From Dermacentor variabilis (lineage: Eukaryota > Arthropoda > Arachnida > Ixodida > Ixodidae), in NCBI RefSeq assembly GCF_050947875.1, contig NC_134570.1:102962122-103026121 (forward strand): 64,000 nucleotides of DNA, given 5' to 3'. Shown here in pieces: positions 11,680 through 22,434 of this stretch. The notes under the pieces were generated by a model that worked only from the letters and a program-made list of their open reading frames with translations, was not told the origin of the DNA and made no database searches. Position numbers and translations under genes: made by a program. Position 1 is the stretch's first letter. Each line of letters begins with the position of its first letter.

Positions 11680-11810
11680 GGGAACTACTTTCCCCTGTTT
11701 TTATAGACGGGCCGACGACGCATCGGTGAAAGCGACCAGCAACGTGGAGATGACGAGGGGCAATGGCAGAAGAGAGGACGATCAATCAGAGTACGAGATG
11801 GCGGTGAGTC

Positions 11811-12853
11811 TTATGGAGTGTAGTTTGCATTGGAGTCGACCGGATAACGAGGCACTCGGGAATCATTTTTTATTGTTTGCACCCGACGGCACAACCTTGC
11901 GTCGTGTCCGGGATACCTGCATGCAAAGCATATAGGCCGATTGTCGCGCGTGCGCCACGGGTTCGCAACAGGAGGGCTGGCCCAGGAGATGGGAGAAGGG
12001 CGGCGCACGGGCTGCTGAAAGGGTCGTATCAGCTCTAGCGTGGCCTGGCAGCTACCGCAGCATAAATTAGCGCAGCAGCCGCAAGCGGCTGCTGAAGAGG
12101 AACCGGTAGTGCGTCAGCGACTTCTCCTTGAATAACGTTGCGCAGAGCAGATGGCAAAGAAGTAGTAGGCACCTGGGTGAAGGGTACCAGGGAGAGCTGT
12201 TGTGCGAGCTCTTTGTGGATAAAGGCCTTGATCTGCGTGATCAGCGACGCTTGGTCGAAACCAATGGCCAGGCTGGAGTTGGACTCAGCGGTTGTAGGAG
12301 GAGGCCTCGTCAAAGCTTGCTATTTGCGTTGCTCGTTGTTGCTCTGATACGTTGGCCACAGTGTTCGGGTTCTTGGCCAATAACGTTTGTAAAGCATCAT
12401 CACCAATTCCTTTCATGATGTGGTTAATCCGGCCTCCTTCAGACATGGTAGGATTGACGCGTTTACATAGAGCGACAATGCCTTCTATGTGACTTGTCAA
12501 TGTTTCGCCCGCGTCCTCTGCGCGTGTGCGCGAACGCTGCTCAGCTCGTAGTTTGCGGAGGGCGGGACTGTTAAATACCTCTATGAAAGCCACCTTGAAC
12601 GTAGCCCACATTCGGAAATCCGCCTCATGGTTCTTGAACCAGAAGTTGGCCAGCCTGCGAGATAGAAAACGACGTTGGTAAGCTTGGCCGAGTCATCCAA
12701 TTTGTTATAAGCGCTCACCCGCTCGTAGGACGCAGGCCAATCTTCAACGTCGTTTTTGTCCGTCCCGCTGAAGATGGTGGGATCCCGCTGTCGAATAGCG
12801 CCAGCGCAGAGAACAGGTGGCGACGGGAGCGTCTGGTGGTCGGGCTCTGGCAC
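11811..12853 (-). pseudogene. Gypsy gag fragments with zinc knuckle
   Basis: Consecutive broken pieces. At 12853-12581, DPTIFSGTDKNDVEDW starts the capsid-type domain. At 12611-12285 it continues with MWATFKVAFIEVFNSPALRK and the multimerisation part ETLTSHIEGIVALCKRVNP. At 12313-12035 is a Pro/Gln-rich linker. At 12008-11811 is one CCHC knuckle, C-FA-C-RYPG-H-DARL-C (CX2CX4HX4C). Frames shift between pieces, so no product is expected. Confidence 0.75.
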
Positions 12854-13730
12854 TGCGGAAGGTAGCGTCCGAGTGCGTAGTTCCAGAATGGTAGAGTTGA
12901 AAGGGACCCAGCACGTCCATCGATTATGAAGGAAACCTTAGGTAGCGATCACCATATCCTCCAATTAGATGTAGCACGCACCCGTAAATAGACAAAGACC
13001 GGAATTGCACGGCTATCCGAGTGGAAATCCTTTAGGAACAAGCTAGATTCCGGTGCAAGCATAACTGACATTGACGAGTGGCTCAAAAATGTATGAGACA
13101 CAGCAGAACGTCACACCAAGATCATACAACTCGATGCCTCTATGCCCACGGTCGGCACGCACGTCACCCGTTTCTGGGAGGCAAGAAGTGATCTCTTGAA
13201 GAGATGGAAACGACAAATGCTTAACGGAAAGCCAAAGACACGCATCGCTCTCCTCCCAAGCAGGCTCAAGAGTATGCGCACTACCTCGTCAGGCAGAACT
13301 GGCACGCTTTCTATGACAAGCTACTGGGGACTCTGAGCACGAAGAGGACCTGGCACCTCCTACGAGCACTCCTGGCCACTAAACCCACCAAAACGAAGCA
13401 GAAGCAACATCTTCACAGGCTTATCTACAACCACGCCGGATCAGAAGAACATCTCCTGCGAGAACTACAAAAGAATCTATGCGGAGACGCATCATCGACA
13501 GCGTCAACTCGCAGCAAAGAAGCAAAGAATACTCTGGAAAACCGAATCCATAACTCGACCGACCCTTTACACAGGCCGAAATCCACGTAGCACTATCCAA
13601 GCGGACTAGAAATGCTAGCCCTGGTAATGACCGGATCGTTAACAAACACCTAAGCAACCTACTGCAGCAGGCCACCGAGGCTCTCCTCTGTTATTACAAT
13701 GAGTGCTGGGAGAAAGGAGAACTGCCTGCT

Positions 13731-14302
13731 GTGTGTAAACAAACGGACATCACCATGATCCCCAAGCTTAAGAAAACTCTCAGCTTGGAGAACCTATGCC
13801 CGATCTGCCTCACCTTGTGCTCGGGAAAGGTTTTTGAACATATGGAGCCCGACCGCTTTACCCAGTACCTGGAGGAGAACGGCCACCTACCCGACACCAT
13901 GTTCGGCTTCAGCATGCACCTATCAATGCAGGACATCCTCTTAGAACTAAAATAAGGCCTTCTAGATCACCTAAACAATCAAAACAAATACCCATAGTCG
14001 CAGTACACATCAAGGGAGCCTTTGATAACGTGAGCTACGACGCGATCCTGAACAATCTCGAAGGCACTGGCTGCGGCACTAGGACCTACGCATACGTCAG
14101 AAACTTTCCGATGGACCGCACGGCAACAGTTGGAGTCTGCACCATCCGCACTCAAAGCTTCCTACTTCCAAACAGAGGCACCCCACAAGTGTCGGTCATT
14201 TCACCGCTACTCTTTAACGTAGCTATGATTAAGCTACCCCAACACCTCGAGACGATACCAGATCTGCGTCACGCGATGTATGCTGATGACATCACGCTCT
14301 AG
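13731..14302 (+). pseudogene. LINE reverse transcriptase remnant
   Basis: Open pieces 13731-13955 and 14030-14302 cover the RT palm: CPICLTLCSGKVFEHMEPDR (fingers), LPDTMFGFSMHLSMQDIL, RGTPQVSVISPLLFNVAM (motif B) and MYADDITL (motif C, intact FADD-like). Stops at 13953 and 14300 and frame changes break it. The motif A region near 14000 reads AVHIKGAFDNV, where the first Asp of the usual DIxxAFD is absent. Confidence 0.7.
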
Positions 14303-14988
14303 ACCAGAGCTACGAATGTTGGAAGGCAAGGAAATTAGCTTACAAGAAGCGGTCGAAACTGTGGCCTCCGCTGCGCCCCTGAGCACCTCGTCCTGATAGA
14401 AAGAACAAGAGACTGGCCACCCAACTACGAAGAGCCCGACCCCGGCATCCCCCTCAACGGGACAACAATCTTGAAAGTCGACACCAGGCGAATATATGGA
14501 CTTCACATCCACAAAGACGGATCGGGAGCTGCCAGCCTACCGAAACTAGAACGCGCCCTTTCGCAACTCACACACCTCGTCAAGAGGATTTCAAGCCAAA
14601 GAAGCGGGCTCAAGGAGCAAGACACTCTAAGAATAATACAAGCACTGCTCACCAGCCGCAACACATACGGCGCACCGTACCTGGCTTTAAAGAACGCTGA
14701 AATAGAAAAGCTCGACATCATGATAAGGAAAGCAATCAAAGTCACCCTGGGTCTCTCCGCCATGGCCTCTAGTTCTCTTCTCCTTAAGTTGGCGTCCACA
14801 AGACGTGGCAAGAGCTCGCCGAAGCGCACAAGAACAGCCAGCTGGAACGATTCAAGCTCACGCCCACAGGGAGATCAGTACTCCGACGCCTGAACTACAG
14901 TGAGACCTATGTCGCAGACACCGACAGGAAAGAGCGAATCCGACCGGACGTTCGAGAGTGCATTTGCATCGCACGTGTCCCGCGCTAC

Positions 14989-15648
14989 ATGCATCCCGTA
15001 TACCACAAGCGTAGAAGGCAGGCTAGAGCTAACGCCATCAAACGAAGTTTCAAGCGTGACCCGAATGCCCGCTACACCGACGCGGCCAAGTATGCGCATC
15101 GAAACGCGTATGCTCTCAGCGTCGTAGACTCCCGGGGCTCCGAGCTAGCATCGGCAACCACCAAGGCACGCAACCCGGAAACTGCTAAACAAGCGGCAAT
15201 CGCTCTCGCCGCCACCACATGCAGACACGCAGCGGTTACATTCACCGACTCTCAGGCCGCCCGTAGAAACTTCTTGTGGGACCGCATCTCGGCCGAAGCA
15301 CTCAAGATACTGAAAAGACGAAGCACTCTACACCCGTACATCTGCGTAACGTGGGTACCCGGACACGAGGGACTAGAGGGGAACGAAGCGGCTCACGCCG
15401 CTGCCCGCGAGCACGTCAGCAGGGCTCCCCTCACTCCACGCGCTCTCCGACCTGCGGCAGAAGAGGCGGAGGCCTTATCCACCAACTATTCGGCCATATT
15501 GCAACAATACAACCTCGAGCGTCGAGTGTACCCTCCACCGCACCCTAAACTTGACAGAGAAGAAAGCCTGATCCTTAGACGCCTGCAAAGTATCACGTGC
15601 ACGCACGGAACGATAATGCATCGCCTCTACCCGACGCTCCACGGTTAA
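14989..15648 (+). pseudogene. LINE RNase H domain
   Basis: 219-aa open stretch. VTFTDSQAARRN holds a catalytic Asp, and CVTWVPGHEGLEGNEAAHAA is the C-terminal RNase HI signature (W-x-P-G-H-x-G-x-x-G-N-E-x-A). It is out of frame with the RT pieces upstream, so it is part of a dead copy. The stop at 15646 is followed by a Cys-His-like stretch (LCPLCNVPDTLAHFLLECPW) that normally closes such ORF2 proteins. Confidence 0.7.
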
Positions 15649-15940
15649 CTCTGCCCACTCTGCAACGTACCCGACACTCTAGCACACTTTCTCCTTGAAT
15701 GCCCGTGGCAGGAAGGCAGCGAAATGGAACCAGAAACGTACGCAAAACGAGCACAAGACGTTAGCCACCTATTCGAAACGTGGGTGGCCAAGCTAACCGT
15801 CGGGGACCTGGAAGACAAACGTCTACTCGTCGCCAGGCCCAAGAGGGCAGTCGAAGCAGAGGGTTCCTGGACCAAGGAGCCTTCCCACCTTAGGGTGATA
15901 CCCGTCCTCGCACGGGACACTGTTTCGTAAAATAAACGTT

Positions 15941-15944
<4 letters not shown>

Positions 15945-15975
<31 letters not shown>
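15945..15975 (+). repeat. (TC)n tail of LINE
   Basis: About 15 TC units directly after AATAAACGTTTCTT, consistent with a simple-repeat 3' end of the LINE. Confidence 0.8.
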
Positions 15976-15977
<2 letters not shown>

Positions 15978-16104
15978 TGCGTGACAGGCCGATGACGTGT
16001 AGTGCGCTTCACCGAGCAACCGTCTCTATGTTGGAGCATCTGAGGCACCGAGCATCCAATGCTGTTGGCCACACTGCTGCCTACGTCCAGACTTTCTTTT
16101 CCCT

Positions 16105-16110
<6 letters not shown>

Positions 16111-16178
<68 letters not shown>
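16111..16178. repeat. (TA)34 microsatellite
   Basis: Uninterrupted TA dinucleotides abutting the left arm of the 16177-16345 palindrome. Confidence 0.95.
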
Positions 16179-16179
<1 letters not shown>

Positions 16180-16345
16180 GCAGGAAAGAGACGACGAACT
16201 TTTTGGGAGACTTCTTTTACTTAACGTTTTCGGCTGGTGGACCAGCCTTCGTCAGAGTACAGTACTCTGCCGAAGGCTGGTCCACCAGCCGAAAACGTTA
16301 AGTAAAAGAAGTCTCCCAAAAAGTTCGTCGTCTCTTTCCTGCGTA
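16177..16345. repeat. Near-perfect 169-bp palindrome
   Basis: Arms 16177-16260 and 16262-16345 are 84 bp each, with one mismatch and a 1-nt centre. Each arm also contains the smaller palindrome CTGGTGGACCAG. It is probably two inverted copies of a Penelope-type terminal segment fused head to head; a direct link to the Penelope dimer at 19397-25239 is not seen in sequence. Confidence 0.9.
16218..16260 (-). ncRNA. Hammerhead ribozyme-like motif
   Basis: Minus strand reads, in order: TACT (stem I), the core CTGACGA, one A, a stem II of GGCTGGT-CC-ACCAGCC, the core GAAA, then ACGTTA and AGTA closing stem I. This fits the CUGANGA...GAAA hammerhead consensus. Stem III is the self-complementary AACGTT without a loop, so cleavage would need two molecules, as described for ribozymes in Penelope-like elements. 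The unpaired A before stem II is atypical. The equivalent core in the other arm reads CTGCCGA, losing the required A. Confidence 0.5.
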
Positions 16346-16384
16346 TTTTACGTCGGGTCCTGCGTGCTGAACTTTGAAGAAAAC

Positions 16385-16387
<3 letters not shown>

Positions 16388-16433
<46 letters not shown>
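16388..16433. repeat. (TA)23 microsatellite
   Basis: TA dinucleotides downstream of the palindrome; probably a second element-derived TA tract. Confidence 0.95.
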
Positions 16434-16435
<2 letters not shown>

Positions 16436-16756
16436 GCTGCGCCACTGACCGCTGGTGGCACATTACGTGTATTCGCGGGCTTCTTTCATGTTCGGAAAGA
16501 CATATGGAGCACGTGTTGTGCAACGCAACGCCGTATCGGGAATTTCCCACGTTGCTCTTTACTTCTCTAATTGAAACTTTTCACCTAATTATAATAACTG
16601 CGTTGTTCAATAATTCAGACTAATTATCTAATCAGGGGGAATGCAAGAAGTAAACGGAGTATCTCAAAGCGACGGCAAACCAAATTACCTTTAGGCTCTC
16701 CAGCTGCGTAGCACTTGCATATTTTAAAGATGGCTCCATTTAGGTGAAACAACCTG

Positions 16757-17978
16757 GGGCCGTATTCTGTAGCGGTTCGCTTTGGAACCGGTTCGGTCTG
16801 GCTGTTACGTCTGGATTACGTCACTCGGAGAAAGAGTGGAACGGGGCGGCGTGAGGGGAACCAATCAACGAGCAGCGGTCTGCCGGAAGAACACGTCATC
16901 ATTTTTGTTTGTACTTGGGGGACGGTATAGCAATTGAAGGATGTTGCAGGTTTGATAAAAAAACAGTGGTTTGTAAGAACACTTGCAAATATCATTTTCA
17001 GTAATAAGTGTGAGCTTGCGACGCAGGCGGCAACTGGGAGTTGTAATATTATTTTTGTTGTTTTCTTATTTAGTCGCTAGGTGGTGTACCATACGTAACG
17101 CAAACAATTTGCCTCGCTTTATTTACGCTTTGGACTTGTTCACGCGCCAAAACAGAAACGATGTCGCCGCATAAGGACAGGTAGCTGGGTCCTTATGTTT
17201 TAACGAGGCAGCGCGAAATACTCGTTTCATTTGTCGAGGAGCACCCCGACCTAGAAAAGGCGTCATGCGTGTTGGTCCAGCAGCTGACGGCTGCTTTCTG
17301 TTGCGCCGTGGATGGGAATCTAACCCATCCTTTTTCTTTGCCCGCAACCGTAATAGCCTTGGCGACAGCTGTAATGATCCTGCCGACCGAAGGCTGCGAC
17401 AGTGCAATCGCTTCTTCATTCCCGACGCACTGTTCAAAGCTCCCGGTGACAAAAACCGCAGCGCGCACAGCACTTTCATCGTAGTGTCGACACCACGAAA
17501 TCTTTGAGGTCCGAGATGTTCTTCCAGCTCATCGCAAAGATGTCGCACTATTTCTTTGGAGAGCCTAAAATGCCTTCGAAACTCTTCTTCGCCCATGCCG
17601 AACGTGTCGCGTCGTTGCCTCTCATCGCGTCGTTGTCTTTCGGCGCTCGCCAGCAGCACAACCAAAGGAGCCGCCATTGCCGTCTCTGTCTCGTCTCGTA
17701 TAGGTGCCGGCTCTTCAGCTGGCGCGAGATTAGCCGGCAGCCACAGTTGCTCTAGCAACCCTCCACATCAAGCTCGCCACCACGCGGGACCCTCGAGCGA
17801 ACCACTTCTCCGCGGTTCTTCTCGTAGCAGGGAACCGGTTCCTTTCCAGATGATTGACAACCTGTATGACGTCAAGAAAATTTGTCGTCCAGCCCACCAG
17901 GGATGACAACGAAGCGCCGACCAATGGCAACAGCCAGACCGAACCGGGTGCAAAGCGAACCGCTACAGAATACGGCCC
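16757..17978 (-). mobile_element. Internally deleted PIF/Harbinger DNA transposon
   Basis: 1222 bp. Terminal inverted repeats start GGGCCGTATTCTGTAGCGG and stay paired, with few mismatches, for about 50 bp (GGTTCGCTTTG...CCGGTTCGGTCTGGCTGTT). The 3-bp target duplication is CTG (16754-16756 and 17979-17981). It encodes only the N-terminal part of a HARBI1-like transposase and lacks the DDE catalytic region. Confidence 0.85.
17123..17758 (-). pseudogene. HARBI1-like transposase, N-terminal remnant
   Basis: The 211-aa open frame contains FRRHFRLSKEIVRHLCDELE and TTMKVLCALRFLSPG, the N-terminal helix region of PIF/Harbinger transposases. The continuation is in another frame at 17468-17193, with SVGRIITAVAKAITVAGKEK, so a frameshift lies near 17450-17470. 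The GCIDGT-type start of the DDE domain is absent. The remaining 3' part reads on to a stop at 17123 without a recognised domain. Confidence 0.75.
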
Positions 17979-17981
17979 CTG

Positions 17982-19384
17982 TATACATCTTTCTAATTTG
18001 AATTATTCTCCACGGTTTCTTACAGCACTGAAGATGAACGCCAGAGAGTTTGACGTCACCAAAGATCACGTTAGCTTGAGCGAACAGCCCGTATACCGAT
18101 TGTGATAAGGCGTGAGAACTAGAAAACAGCCGATACTGCCAAGGTCTTATTGCTTCAGGTTTGTACGCCGTCTATAAATTGACTGTAGACAAAGTCGTTA
18201 ATCTCCGCCCAACGCTGTAACCAAGCGTAGGTACCGGTGGCCAATACGGAGCTACCTTATATATAAGGCACTGAAGTTGTACAACGCTGACATTGCTTTA
18301 GCGCCTATCCGTAGAATTTAGTACACACATAATGTATGCCACCGCATTTGTTGACCACATCTTATGATGTACGTAGTTGCTCTCAGGCATCCCATGACAG
18401 TCTTGACAGTTGTCGTAGGATGACATCTGTGGCAGTAGAATAAGGAGAATAAAACGCCGTTCCAGTGGTGGTAATAGATGTTATGAACACCAACTCTAGC
18501 TAAAAGCGGATTCCAAACAGGCATCAATGTAACCGCACAGAGACTCGTAATGTTTGAAGCTGAAAACGCAGACTTTGTGACTGTGCGATGAACCGATATC
18601 GCGCATGTGGTGTGCGCGTCGTGTGTCGTCCGCTTCTCAGATACTTTTTATGTTAATCTGATATCTCGGCTGCATCACTAACTTCGGGTGGTTTTTCGTT
18701 GACTGATATCCTGCGCTATAAACTCATCAGTGTTCCTCATTCACCTAACATATGTGCCAAATCCTCTGAACCCACCCAGTCCTTCGCAGGCGGTATGCCT
18801 ACGTCATTGCTGTACTCTTTGATTTCACCAAGCATCCGAACAGAAAAGTTGCACTAACATGTGTGCGGGTATGCCATGTGGCGGTAGGCTGGAAGATATG
18901 CTAGAAATGCACTGTATTACTCATTGCTGTTGGCGATAATGCAAGCGCCTGACGGGTCCTACAAGCAACGGCTTATACAAGCTGCGCATTCATACAAGTG
19001 TGCGTTCCTGTTCCTTACGATAGCCCACATGGTTTGTAATACAATGTGCCAGCGCATACGCTTCATCCATGAAAAAAAAAGATCCCGAAAAATTAAAGGA
19101 AAAGCAACCCGTTCCGCGCATGGCGCTTAGAGAAAGAGAGAGAGAGAGAGCGAAATATGAAAAAAGAAATGGCGCTCGGACTTCTCAGAGTACGCACAGC
19201 CTCGTCGCCTTGAACGCCTGCGCGTGCACAATGGCAGCAATGGCGGTGCGCCATCTTAGCGTCAATTTGAATTCTGAACGAGTGCCCCAGACATGCAAAC
19301 GCTTGCTGCAGCGGTGTGCGGTGTCTGCCTGTACCTTGGTGTCTGTGTTTACCTGTCCTCTTTGTGATATCACACATCAGCTAC
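17982..19384. other. Intergenic, right part duplicated in copy B
   Basis: No gene recognised. From about 18370 onward it parallels 61950-62918. A short (GA)n run lies at 19128-19149, and a shorter version in copy B at 62676-62691. Confidence 0.6.
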
Positions 19385-19396
19385 ACTAAACGGTAA
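19385..19396. repeat. Left target-site duplication of Penelope dimer
   Basis: ACTAAACGGTAA, repeated exactly at 25240-25251. The single related copy ACTGAATGGTAA at 62919-62930 is the unoccupied site in copy B. Confidence 0.85.
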
Positions 19397-19751
19397 CGAA
19401 GTTCAGTAACGTGGAAAGTTGGGCTAGTTGGTGAGTGATCATAGTACCTTGCTGGTGAAGCAGCGCACAAACACGGACACAGTGGAGACAAGTAGGAATA
19501 GACGACACTCGCTGCACTCGCATCTATTTTATTTCAGAACACATACTTCAAGTTTATATACCTGCGCACCCTCAGGCGTCAACGCAAATCATGGCAAGAT
19601 TAGAGGCTTTTTTATATATATATATATATCGTTTGCCCGCTCATACTCGGGCGTCAAAGGCATTGCACTTATCTATCATGGTGTGCAATCCTATCGTAAT
19701 TTGTTGCAACCCTACCAACGATTTTTATTACACATTTTCTTTCTCTTCTTT

Positions 19752-22239
19752 TTAGTGTACTTCCAAAAACGCTACCTCACCATGGCTTAGATGGACAGAT
19801 GGCTGACTGATACAACCCTCTCCCCTCTTGTGAATATGAAAGGCTTCGATTATTTCCCTGGTTAGTTGATCCTTATGGTGTGATAAAACTGTGGCATCAT
19901 TATAAAGCGGCCAGCACCCATGTTGTGAGCAGTGCCCCTTAATATGGGAATGAATGTTTCCCCCCAGTGACCTTTTGTGCTCTAAAAGTCTCGTGTTTAC
20001 ACAACGACCTGTTTTGGCCGATGTATACTTTCCCACACGACATGGGCAAACAGTAGACTACAGAAGACCTGCACTCGACAAGTTTTTCTTTGTGCTTGAC
20101 TGTGCACTTACGTCCATGTTCTTTTACTTTTGTTGACACTCTACGATCCAGTCCGGCACATATTTTTCCGAGTTTGTTAGGCGCTGAAAAAACTACTCGT
20201 AGACCGTATCTGCCACCTACGTTTTTTAAGTTATGCGCAATTTTGTGTGCATATGGTAGTGACACAATTTTTTAGCTGTCAATCTCTAGTCTGTTGCGCT
20301 CTTTCTGATAGCCATTGCGCACATAACGGATCAACTTATACGCTGATGTACAGAGTACATGTTTTTCATACCCTGCATTCTTTAGTCTGATAACCTGTTG
20401 ACTGAATGTTTCTTTTATTTTTTCCGGGCAAGACTTAGTTAATGCAGCCCTCAGGCACGAGAAAGCTATGCCACTTTTTACGATTTTAGAGTGTCCCGAG
20501 TTATAACTAAGCAAGGGTTTTTCTGATCGTGGATTGTATGACCAGCAAACGTGGTCCGGTGTGGAAGTTAACGCCAAATCTAAAAATTGTAGCTTGCCAT
20601 TCTGCGGCAACTCAACAGTGAAAGCCAGTCCTTGGCTGTTGTCCTTGAACACTTTTAAGATTTCATTCATTCTTACGTCCAAAACACCATGTTCGATTAT
20701 AACCAAAAACTCGTCCACAAAGCGGAACACTTTTACCGCTAAGTCTTTAAGGTTTGCAACTATCGCTTTGTCTATACTACCTAAAAAAATTGTGCTAGGT
20801 ACCGGAGCTACTTTTGAGCCTATACATATACCGGACTTTTGTCTGTACATAACATCATTCCACATTACAAAGGTGGACTCAAGGTAAAATGTTAATAGTT
20901 CAAGAAATGTATTAACTGATACGCCACATTGGCTGACAAATTCCATCTCGTCGTTGTCTTCCGTTATACAGTGCCTAACACTCGATAATAAGGGACCATG
21001 CGGAATATTGTAATACAAATCCTGTACATCTATGCTGAAGAATTCACATCGTCCAGGGTTAGACGTGCTTAAGTACGTTACTAACGTTTCAGAGTTTGGT
21101 AAAACGAACGGATCGGTAACTATCAAGCCATTAAGGTGGTTTTGAAGGAATGAAGATACAACCAACTGCCACGAGTCCCTTTCTGATACTATGGCTCTGA
21201 ACGGAACGTCAATCTTATGTGTTTTTGCCACGAAAAACAATTCGAGATGTAGGTTGCACGAGCGCTTAACTGCTGAAGCAAGTCGCTCAAAATTGTTGCT
21301 TGTCAGTAATGTGACTGCTTTATCCCTCACCTTTTTAGCTTTTACGTCGACACGTACGAAATTCTTTCTCACCGCTGTCATCGCCTTCTCTTGGAAGAGA
21401 CCTTCAGGCACAACTACAAAACAACCTTCCTTATCAGACGTCAAAAACCGTAAATCGTTCTTCACGCCAAAGTTCACTAGATTCCTTACGTGTTGCTCTT
21501 TTCTGTCGACGGTCATTGTCCTGGATAGCACATCCATACACTCTGTAATGAAACGTGGACGTTCTTCTTCGGCCACACGACGCGCCATGGTCTTGGTCAG
21601 TGCTACTTTTTCTGGTGGAGTGAAAGCCGGCTCGAAGGAGAACTTCGGACCGAGTCCAAGAATCCTTTTGTAGTTCTCGGGAACGGTGGCGTCTCCCAAG
21701 GTGACCACCCTGCGCTCAGGTGGTCTGTGCTTCTTCGGTCTAGGTAGGTGTGGTCTCGTGGTCGCCCACAACCACTCCGCCAGACTGTCGGACGTCCTAC
21801 ACCATTCCCTGAAGCGTCTGTTGTGCTCTCGACCGTGAAGCAAGGCGCACATTACTCTCAGGGAATCCTTGAAATGTCTTGCTTGTCTCCATAATTCGGC
21901 TTTCACAATCCTACAAATGCGTTTTGAGTGTGTTGAGGATGGCTGAAGGAAACCGCACATGGTTTCGAGTTCCTGGGGGCATACGTTGTACCTTACATGC
22001 CAAGATGCCACTCTTGCCTTGCAAACGCATATCGCCATAACTGTAGCCAGGGTGCTAGGGTCATATTGCTTGAAGTTGTTCGAACATATAAAAGGGCCCG
22101 TTGTAATGGAAATGAAGTTCAGTAACGTGGAAAGTTGGGCTAGTTGGTGAGTGATCATAGTACCTTGCTGGTGAAGCAGCGCACAAACACGGACACAGTG
22201 GAGACAAGACACCAGCAAGGTACTATGATCACTCACCAA
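19752..22239 (-). pseudogene. Penelope-like RT/GIY-YIG, inactivated minus copy
   Basis: Compared with the intact plus copy, three lesions are visible. A nonsense change gives TAA at 20272-20274 (AGC-AAA became AGC-TAA), between the RT and the linker. An extra T at 20012-20015 shifts the frame inside the GIY-YIG domain, just after KVYIGQ. RT motif C reads FVDEF (codon at 20710-20712) where the plus copy has FVDDF, altering a metal-binding Asp. The rest (FFSIDVQDLYYNIPHGP, SGICIGSKVAPV, EIIEAFHIHKRGEG) is preserved. Confidence 0.9.
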
Positions 22240-22264
22240 CTAGCCCAACTTTCCACGTTACTGA

Positions 22265-22396
22265 CAGCGAGTGTCGTCTATTCCTACTTGTCTCCATCAG
22301 CGAGTGTCGTCTATTCCTACTTGTCTCCATCAGCGAGTGTCGTCTATTCCTACTTGTCTCCACAGCGAGTGTCGTCTATTCCTACTTGTCTCCACT
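22265..22396 (+). repeat. 33-bp minisatellite at dimer centre (4 units)
   Basis: Units start at 22265, 22298, 22331 and 22363 with CAGCGAGTGTCGTCTATTCC; periods are 33, 33 and 32 bp. The unit matches the single sequence near 25165-25195 in the plus copy's 3' terminal region, so it is amplified terminal sequence. Confidence 0.9.
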
Positions 22397-22434
22397 GTGT
22401 CCGTGTTTGTGCGCTGCTTCACCAGCAAGGTACT

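Larger units (their letters stand above)
9125..12904 (-). mobile_element. Decayed Gypsy-type LTR retrotransposon, copy A
   Basis: Order on the minus strand is gag (12853-11811), aspartic protease (11679-11197), RT and RNase H (about 10950-9877), and the start of integrase (about 9310-9125). No LTR is seen at either end. All frames are broken by indels and stops. The pol part is shared with copy B at 44400-46700, so the insertion is older than the duplication. The gag part is present only in copy A. Confidence 0.8.
12905..15975 (+). mobile_element. 5'-truncated I/R1-type LINE with RNase H
   Basis: Begins inside the endonuclease domain (GSDHHILQLDV near 12941), runs through a frameshifted RT (13000-14900) to a long RNase H segment, then a short 3' UTR with AATAAA (15931-15936) and a (TC)n tail. 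Presence of RNase H after RT suggests the I or R1-like group. It sits directly against the gag end of the older Gypsy relic. No target duplication was found. Confidence 0.75.

Noticed and set aside
15977..16570. 197-codon frame through the TA repeats
   Set aside because: Consists of Ile-Tyr translation of TA dinucleotides and of the palindrome; not a gene.
22265..22396. CRISPR-like array of short repeats
   Set aside because: The 32-33-bp units are directly adjacent with no spacers, and the context is a eukaryotic retroelement.
22144..22434. Upstream extension of the intact Penelope ORF
   Set aside because: It starts at a non-ATG codon and passes through terminal repeat and minisatellite sequence. 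The ATG at 22435 is the first that precedes element-specific coding sequence.
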